Position numbers and translations under genes: made by a program
Shown here: positions 57,690-64,000 of the stretch, piece by piece
How positions within the stretch are numbered: the stretch's first letter is position 1
Layout of the letters: the number at the start of each line of letters is the position of its first letter
Assembly: GCA_033239125.1 (NCBI GenBank)
Contig: BSWB01000001.1
Location: 137,374,981 to 137,438,980 of the forward strand
Direction of reading: 5' to 3'
DNA: 64,000 bases
From: Fagopyrum homotropicum
Lineage: Eukaryota > Streptophyta > Magnoliopsida > Caryophyllales > Polygonaceae
Notes under the pieces: generated by a model
What the model saw: the letters and a program-made list of their open reading frames with translations, nothing else
The model's database searches: none
What the model was told of the DNA's origin: nothing

Positions 57690-58400
57690 CTTGTTTAAAT
57701 AATAAAAAGAACTACCTGTGATTTGATGTTTTCGAAAAAGACTAAGTAGGAATCTCGGCTTACAAATTGTCGAGTCCAATCACACATATTAAATTGACTT
57801 TGAAAATATAAATAAAGTCTAAAAGTAAAATAATAAGTTTTAGAACTACGTTATGACTTGATCTTCTTTACCGAGCTACGTAGGAAATCCAATATTGGAT
57901 TCAGTCGCACCGCCCAAATAAAATCAACTCCGGAATAAATCTTGGAGTTAAGACAAAATCCTCAAATAAAGCTAAACTCGATATAAAGCTCCGCTCTAAA
58001 TCTTCGACTTTTATATAAATTTAAAGTCCAAAATCAAAATCAAAATCCAAATTTTACGAAATACCAAAATATGAACTAAAAGAAATAAAATATAAACTTT
58101 CTACTCATGCACATGATATTAGGAGAGTTAAGCAGCCCTTCATAAAAGATGGGTTTAATCTTATCCCTTTGATGCATGAACGAAAATAAACCATACAAAT
58201 GATAGTTGCGTTATATTTAGGCAACCCTTCATAGAAGGTGGGTCTAGATTACATATTCTGATGCATGAAACTAACTGAAATACGTAAGACTTGATTCTCT
58301 TCAAAGAGATACGTAGGTAACCCTTAAAAATCCGGGTGCAGCCCAATTAATAAAAAACCCCTTAAAATTTTGTATTAATATTATTTCGAATAAAGAAGGT
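57690..58400. repeat. Region with repeated short hairpins
   Basis: Units with CTACGTAGG and foldback motifs such as ACCCTTCATAGAAGGTGGGT occur near 57875, 58130, 58225 and 58310. This style resembles untranslated regions of Tat/Ogre retrotransposons, but no coding part is attached, so the assignment is weak. Confidence 0.4.
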
Positions 58401-59699
58401 TAAAAAATAGGATCGAACTAAAATATTATAAAAATTAAATGAAATAATATTTTAAAAATTTATATACATTTTTCCTCATTGTCATTTTACAAATTGATGG
58501 GCACTTAAAGAAGTTAGGTTAAGCTAATGGCTTTTATGTTTTTGTTTTTCTATCTTTCTCAAAATTTTCCGTCTATTTTAAAAAATGGCTCAATTTATTT
58601 TTATGTTATACTCAGCCGATCAACCGACCTCACCAAACGCCCCGAGCATAAAAATGTTAAATAATCTTGCCGTGCCATAATAAATTTGCTGAAAGAAGCT
58701 TATGAAATCGTTTCCTCATTATGATAAGCTTCCCTCAATTTTGCCTTTACAAAAAAGTATAACTGGCCATACCCGCCAATTTATAACTTCAAGCTCTCCG
58801 ATCTTTCCTCCACATCTGTGTACTGTCTGGCTGCCTAGCCTGACTGTTGCTCAATTCGCAAAAGAGGCGGAGATAGTTCGATGTCAGGCATCTTTTCTGT
58901 AGAGTGTTCGGTATCAGGTATTTCTGCCTGAGGATACAACTCTTGGAATCGCCCCTCCGCATCCGACGAAGTCATCGTCACCAAACCCCTTCCTCTCCGG
59001 AATCGTCCGATTCGTTGTCTCATATCCGATTTCGAGGTACCGCGCCCAAAACCCTTAAGAGGCTCTCAAGCTCAAACGTTCTGTGCTGTTGTCGGGGGCG
59101 CCACACTTCGATGGATCCGAGAACCACTTATCAAACAGTTTTCGTCACTCCGTTCTCCCCCAACTGCATGATCGCCTTCGATACGCCCCTTCCTATTGGT
59201 GATCCCTTCTGAAAAACCCGCAACTTGTACTTTAGGGTTTTTCTAAGGTACGTATTCCTTTTGAAAAAAATTCGCGCTATATGTACTATCTACCATGATT
59301 ACAATGCCGCAATGAAATTTATGAACTCGATTTGATATTGGCTTTACCAAATTTAGGAGTTAAGGTTAGGAAAGCCTGTCAATAGATTGCTCAAGAAATG
59401 CAGTTACAGTAGTATAGTACTATGATTTCTGTACAGGTGTTCGTATGAGTACAAGCACTTTAGAGTTTGGATCAAGTAATTCCATTAAAAAGAGTCCTTA
59501 TCACACCCTACTTGTTGCTTTGTGTTTATTATAACATTGAAATCTCTCAGTTTTAATTCTAAGATGGCCAATATCATGCTTTGAACTAAAGTTTTCTCTG
59601 TAGTTTTGTGTCAAGACCAAAACTACTACCAAGTACCAACAACACCAGTATAACTATTCTAGCACTTTTTGCCTTGATGTTCTATTTTGAAAAAAGGGA
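58401..59699. other. Intergenic region with a higher-GC block
   Basis: The stretch 58830-59220 is richer in GC and holds short open frames on both strands (for example minus 59023-58835, SSDAEGRFQELYPQAEIPDT). I do not recognise a family and cannot join exons. It may be an exon relic or 5' region of a gene. Confidence 0.4.
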
Positions 59700-60353
59700 G
59701 GAAAGCATGATGAAGAGTTAGTTTCTTTAAGATCACTCTCTTTTCGTGGTTTGATTTGTATTGCACTTTTAGACTTAAAGTGTGCACAGAAGAAAGTAGA
59801 GAAGGTGAATCAAGCGTAAGTAGCTGAATCTTCCAGGAGCCACTGAAGTCAGGGTTGGACTTATGTTCAAGGAACCACAGAGTAAACAGGTTGTAGACGA
59901 AGACTGCTTCTATTCCCAACCACATTTTCCTGTGGAAAGGCTTGATAACGATCCATGCTTTTTGGGGACTCCTTGGACTTGTGAGGGACAATCATCCACA
60001 TGTCGAATCCAATGTATGGTATTGTGTGGATCTGTCGGACAAAATGGTGATGTCACCAACCACAACGTTAGATGTCTGCCCAACATATAGATCCAAAAGG
60101 AGGGTGAGCAAGTCTCCAAACATTTATAGGTACTTCAGACCAACTTCTTCGTCTTAAGATGAAAGTAGAAAAATGAAGGAATCATAACCATATACATGCC
60201 AAAAAAAAAAATAATGCTGCAAGATGAAACTTCTAATACCCTGATGTTTACAGCGGTATTTGTTACCGTATTATAGACATAATGAACCAACTCATCATAG
60301 GTTTCGTTAAAAGGATATAGTTAATAGGGCAAAGTGTAGCTCTGTTCCTAAAC
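59700..60353 (-). pseudogene. Glutamate receptor-like (GLR) channel pseudogene, 3' part
   Basis: Read on the minus strand from 60345: LYPFNETYDELVHYVYNT, then NVVVGDITILSDRS, then KAWIVIKPFHRKMWLGIEAV and LFTLWFLEHKSNPDFSGSWK, followed by a broken FTFSTFFCAH. These match the ligand-binding domain, membrane segment M1 and pore-loop approach of plant GLRs in order. Stops, a frameshift near 60000 and loss of the sequence after the pore show it is dead. The first part lies beyond the Copia insertion. Confidence 0.85.
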
Positions 60354-60531
60354 TGTTAGGATACGATCTGCCTACTCAGATGATACGATCTGCTTACTCA
60401 GATCTTATCTTTGTATATTCTATATTCCTAGTATCTCTCTATTTGTTATGAGTTTGTTATACATGTTTGCTGTATATATACTCTTTTCATCAATAAGAAA
60501 ACTCAGGCCTTCAGATAATCATTCTATCACA
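60354..60531 (+). repeat. 5' LTR of the Copia element
   Basis: TGTTAGGATACGATC to CTATCACA. The first 60 bp contain a duplicated ATACGATCTGC-TACTCAGAT unit. Confidence 0.95.
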
Positions 60532-60543
60532 TGGTATCAGAGC
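60532..60543 (+). promoter_or_regulatory. Primer-binding site, tRNA-iMet
   Basis: TGGTATCAGAGC immediately after the LTR. Confidence 0.9.
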
Positions 60544-60572
60544 TTTTTTCCTTAACCAATCTTCCGCTCAAA

Positions 60573-61851
60573 ATGACCACACCAACAGCTCTCACCCCAG
60601 CCTCACCCTATTACCTCCATCCTTCTGATAATGCAGGACCGCATTTCGAGGATGGTGACTGGAGTGGGTGAACTTCGTGACGGCGTTTACTGGCTTGCCT
60701 GGATGACACCTCCCACTCTCGCTCACCTTTGTCATACCAGCATCAACGATCCCGTAATCCTTCATCACCGCAGACTTGGCCATCCATCTTACACTGTAGA
60801 TGAGTCGATTTCTTTCAATAAACATAGTCTTAGTCCTTGCGACATTTGTTTCAGGGCTAAGCAACCTCGAACTTCCTTTCCAATAAGTCTTTCACATGCA
60901 TCTATGTTATTTGAACTTGTCCATTTAGATATTTGGGGTCCGTATCGGGTTATATCAACCACTGGTGATTCCTATTTTCTTACTATCTTAGACGATTTTT
61001 CTAGATGTACATGGGTTTATTTGATCAAACATAAAAGTCAGGCTCATCAAATAATTCATCAATTTTGTGCCATGATTCATAATCATTTCAAACTCTCAGT
61101 CAAAACTTTTCGCAGTGATAACGCAAGAGAATTTTTAACTCTACGACCATCACTTGCTCAAAAGGGCATTCATTTGGAAACTTCTTGTCCTTATTCACCA
61201 CAACAAAACGGTCGGGTAGAGCGAAAGCATCGACATCTGTTAAACGTTGCTAGAGCTTTAATGTTTCAAGGTAATTTACCAGTCAAGTTTTGGGGGGAAT
61301 GTGTTCTATCATCTTGTTATTTGATCAACCGGACACCAACCAAATTACTACAAAATAAAACTCCGTATGAATTACTTTACGGCGTGAAACCACCACTAAA
61401 ACATCTCCGGGTTATCGGTTGTCTCGCTTATTGCCCCATATTACCTCGAACTTCTGATAAATTTAGTCCACGAGGTCGAAAATGTGTTTTTCTCGGGTAC
61501 CCACATAGTCAAAAGGGTTGGAAAATGTTGGATATAAGTTCAAATAATATTTTTGTCACTTGTGATGCAGTTTTTTATGAAAATATCTTCCCATTTCATG
61601 TTACTGCTACTAAGCCCATTAGCCGTAACCCACAAAAACCCTCCCATCATTCTATATATGATGACATCAGCCCCTCTCCTCCTAACATTAATCCTACTTC
61701 TCCCTCTACGACCTTTCCCTCTTCTGAAAACCCTACCACCGAGCTCACTACTCCACCGCCTACATCACCAATCATCACGCCTAACACCAATTCTTCCCCA
61801 GTTCACCCTTCTGCACCATTGAACCTCCTTCCGTCAACTCCCAACCTGTAG
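60573..61851 (+). pseudogene. Copia gag start fused to GAG-pre-integrase and integrase
   Basis: MTTPTALTPASPYYLHPSDN is the start of an RE1-like gag. After about 30 codons it jumps by deletion to the GAG-pre-integrase domain in another frame (from 60631). There HHRRLGHPS and CDICFRAKQPR form the zinc site. The integrase core has LDIWGPY, FRSDNAREF and PQQNGRVERKHRHLL, giving the D, D, E triad. It ends in a proline/threonine-rich linker with a stop at 61849-61851 caused by a frameshift near 61800-61850. Confidence 0.9.
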
Positions 61852-63590
61852 CTCGTCGAAGCTCTCGACAAACCCAACCTTCGACCCGTCTCAGGGACTT
61901 TGTGTGTCAAACAGTGACTCCAGTAAATGCCGGTGCAAGTAAGGTCATTCCGTCATCAAACTTGGGTACGCCTCATTCACTTGCCTCTTATTTAACATAT
62001 AATCATTTGTCTTCAGCGTACGTAAGTGCTCTCAGGTCTTTACATGATGAGTCCGAGCCTCAAACTTTTGGAGAAGCTGCTGGCAAACCTCAATGGCGTT
62101 TGGCTATGCGACAGGAAATGGATGCTCTTCAAAAGAATCATACCTGGGATCTAGTTGATCTTCCTCCCAACCGAACTGCTATCGGATGCAAATGGGTCTA
62201 TAGAATCAAATACAGATCCAACGGCGAAATAGAGCGTCATAAAGCTCGGTTGGTAGTGTTAGGCAATCGTCAACAAGAGGGTCTGGATTACATCGAGACT
62301 TTCGCACCTGTTGCCAAGATGGTCACCGTAAGACTATTCCTTGCCATAGCTACTATTCGCCGTTGGGAATTGCATCAGATGGACGTCCAAAACGCGTTTT
62401 TGCACGGAGATCTCTCTGAAGAAGTATATATGACGCCTCCTGCAGGTTTTAGACATCCACAATGCACAAAGGTGTGTCGCTTAAGGAAATCATTGTACGG
62501 TTTAAAACAGGCTCCACGCAACTGGTTTCATAAGCTAACAAGTGCTCTACTTCAGTATGGATTTCTGCAGTCACAAGCTGATTACTCGCTCTTCTCTTAT
62601 GCAAAATCAGGTATTTCTTTACTGGTTTTAATTTACGTAGATGATTTGATCATCACAGGTAGCAACCCCGCCACAATCAGCAGATTCAAGTCATATCTTA
62701 GTCACTGCTTTCATATGAAGGACTTGGGTTTGTTGCGTTTCTTTCTTGGCATAGAAATTGTACGCACTCCTGATGGTATGTGGCTCAATCAGCGTCGGTA
62801 TACGCTGGATATTCTTCAAGATGCGGGTTTATTGGCCTGTAAACCATCTACAGCCCCGTTGCTTCCAAATCACAAATTACAGCTCGATAGTAGTCCTTCC
62901 TTGACTGATCCAGAACCATATCGACGGCTTGTTGGCAAGTTGATTTATCTATCCATTACAAGGCCGGAGCTTGCCTATTCTGTACATGTCTTGGCACAAC
63001 AGATGCAAGATCCACATCAGGGGCACTGGACAGCAGCTCTTCGCATTCTGAGATATTTGAAATCTGCACCAGCTCAGGGCATTTTTCTGTCGAACACTAG
63101 TGATTTATGTATCCGGGCATTTAGTGACTCAGACTTTGCAGCTTGTCCTCTCACCCGTCGCTCCATCACAGGTTATGTCATTTTCTTGGGCACATCTCCT
63201 ATTTCCTGGAAAACTAAGAAACAGGTAACAGTGAGTAGATCCTCTGCAGAAGCTGAGTATCGTGCCTTAGCTGCTACAACCTGTGAATTGTTATGGTTAC
63301 GTTCTCTTCTTCGGTCTCTAGGGTATGAGCATCGTCAACCTATGAAGCTACACTGTGACAACCAGTCGGCTATTCATATTGCAAACAACCCAGTTTTTCA
63401 TGAGCGTACGAAGCACATTGAAATAGATTGTCACACTATCCGCAACCAAATACAGTTGGGCACCATTCGTTTACAATTTACACGTTCTGAGCATCAGTTG
63501 GCTGATATTATGACGAAAGCATTGGGTCCATCTCGGTTTCAGACTATGCTACGCAAGCTTGGAGTTAGTTTTCAACCACCTCCAGCTTGA
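61852..63590 (+). CDS. Copia reverse transcriptase and RNase H
   Basis: Open to the TGA at 63588-63590; the frame continues from VARRSSRQTQPSTRLRDFVC. RT motifs are CKWVYRIKYRSNGEIERHKA, FAPVAKMVTVRLFLAIA, QMDVQNAFLHGDLSEEVYM and IYVDDLIITGS. RNase H motifs are FSDSDFAACPLTRRSITGY, SRSSAEAEYRALA and LHCDNQSAIHIANNP. It looks intact for this portion but needs a frameshift to be joined to the integrase, and it has no gag of its own. Confidence 0.93.
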
Positions 63591-63597
63591 GGGGGAA

Positions 63598-63775
63598 TGT
63601 TAGGATACGATCTGCCTACTCAGATGATACGATCTGCTTACTCAGATCTTATCTTTGTATATTCTGTATTCCTAGTATCTCTCTATTTGTTATGAGTTTG
63701 TTATACATGTTTGCTGTATATATACTCTTTTCATCAATAAGAAAACTCAGGCCTTCAGATAATCATTCTATCACA
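63598..63775 (+). repeat. 3' LTR of the Copia element
   Basis: 178 bp, same as the 5' LTR except one base. Confidence 0.95.
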
Positions 63776-64000
63776 TAAACTCTAGTACTTCATTGAAAAT
63801 ATCAAGACAAGTTCCGGTGTATGTTGATTTTGTTTAGTTGCTGAATGCTGACAGTACTCCACCCTCACAAGTACTCTTACTCAGAATCCCAATCTTCAAA
63901 GGCCTTGCATCTTGGGCACTACCCATCTTTCGGAATATTATCCCTCAAATGTCTGGCCAATCCACATTCTGCAATCTCCCTAGTCCATTATCTTGAATAT
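63776..64000 (-). pseudogene. GLR pseudogene, 5' part, cut by window edge
   Basis: On the minus strand the sequence shows RPLKIGILSKST and, after a stop, YTGTCLDIFNEVLEF. These match the LKIGVP and TGYCIDIFNEV signatures of the GLR ligand-binding domain and join at TAAAC with the part at 60353. Several stops. The receptor N-terminus would lie beyond 64000. Confidence 0.8.

Larger units (their letters stand above)
60354..63775 (+). mobile_element. Young internally deleted Copia element
   Basis: LTRs of 178 bp (60354-60531 and 63598-63775) differ at one position seen by eye (A/G near 60423). The 5-bp target duplication TAAAC at 60349-60353 and 63776-63780 is perfect. PBS TGGTATCAGAGC at 60532, polypurine tract GAGGGGGAA at 63589. 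Most of gag and all of protease are missing. It splits a GLR pseudogene. Confidence 0.95.

Overview
This window reads as nuclear DNA of a flowering plant, most likely a eudicot. It is AT-rich and gene-poor, its genes have many introns, and it contains nested LTR retrotransposons, hAT and Mutator-type non-autonomous transposons, a Helitron and a Cassandra-type TRIM LTR. I cannot name the species. Only two protein genes look intact, both on the minus strand: a five-exon GDSL esterase/lipase (3739-7225) and a seven-exon D-aminoacyl-tRNA deacylase (51200-53347). One tRNA-Glu(CTC) gene lies at 49590-49661.

Layout. 1-2532: an old Copia element (minus) split inside its protease by a hAT MITE (468-1668). 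3739-7298: GDSL gene with TATA box and a small hAT MITE in intron 1. 8000-8802: a Pack-MULE with pieces of an AHL AT-hook gene. About 9000-13443, resuming at 25181: a decayed Ty3/gypsy element interrupted inside its integrase by a complete 11.7 kb Athila-like element (13444-25180). 25483-26079: a GC-rich MITE. About 26093-37330: a second gypsy copy on the minus strand, itself interrupted by a composite LTR insertion (30293-34856) and a solo LTR (35413-36353), and abutting a Cassandra LTR with a 5S rRNA-like core (37336-37577). 38023-38948: hAT MITE. 41018-41545: solo LTR. 42415 to about 44050 and 46584-47882: two members of a MULE-like family with CATACCGGAAATT-type arrays, the first carrying a serine carboxypeptidase-like fragment. 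48152-48915: LTR fragment. 50043-50626: hAT MITE. 53645-54186: Copia gag fragment and a foldback element. 55130-55425: 45-bp minisatellite. 55961-57538: a Helitron carrying three U2 snRNA-like relics with snRNA-type promoter elements. 59700-64000: a glutamate receptor-like pseudogene split by a young, internally deleted Copia element (60354-63775).

The most unusual observations are the U2 snRNA-derived units inside a Helitron; a pattern in which each LTR family carries its own short GC-rich, often palindromic motif scattered through LTRs and tolerant linkers; an Athila-like element that lacks integrase yet has nearly identical LTRs and an exact target duplication; gene-fragment capture by two different MULE families; and the Cassandra LTR joined to a gypsy leader. 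Insertion order can be read from nesting: gypsy copies first, then Athila-like and composite LTR insertions, with the Copia element at 60354 among the youngest (one base difference between its LTRs). All identifications are from reading the sequence; no database search was run.
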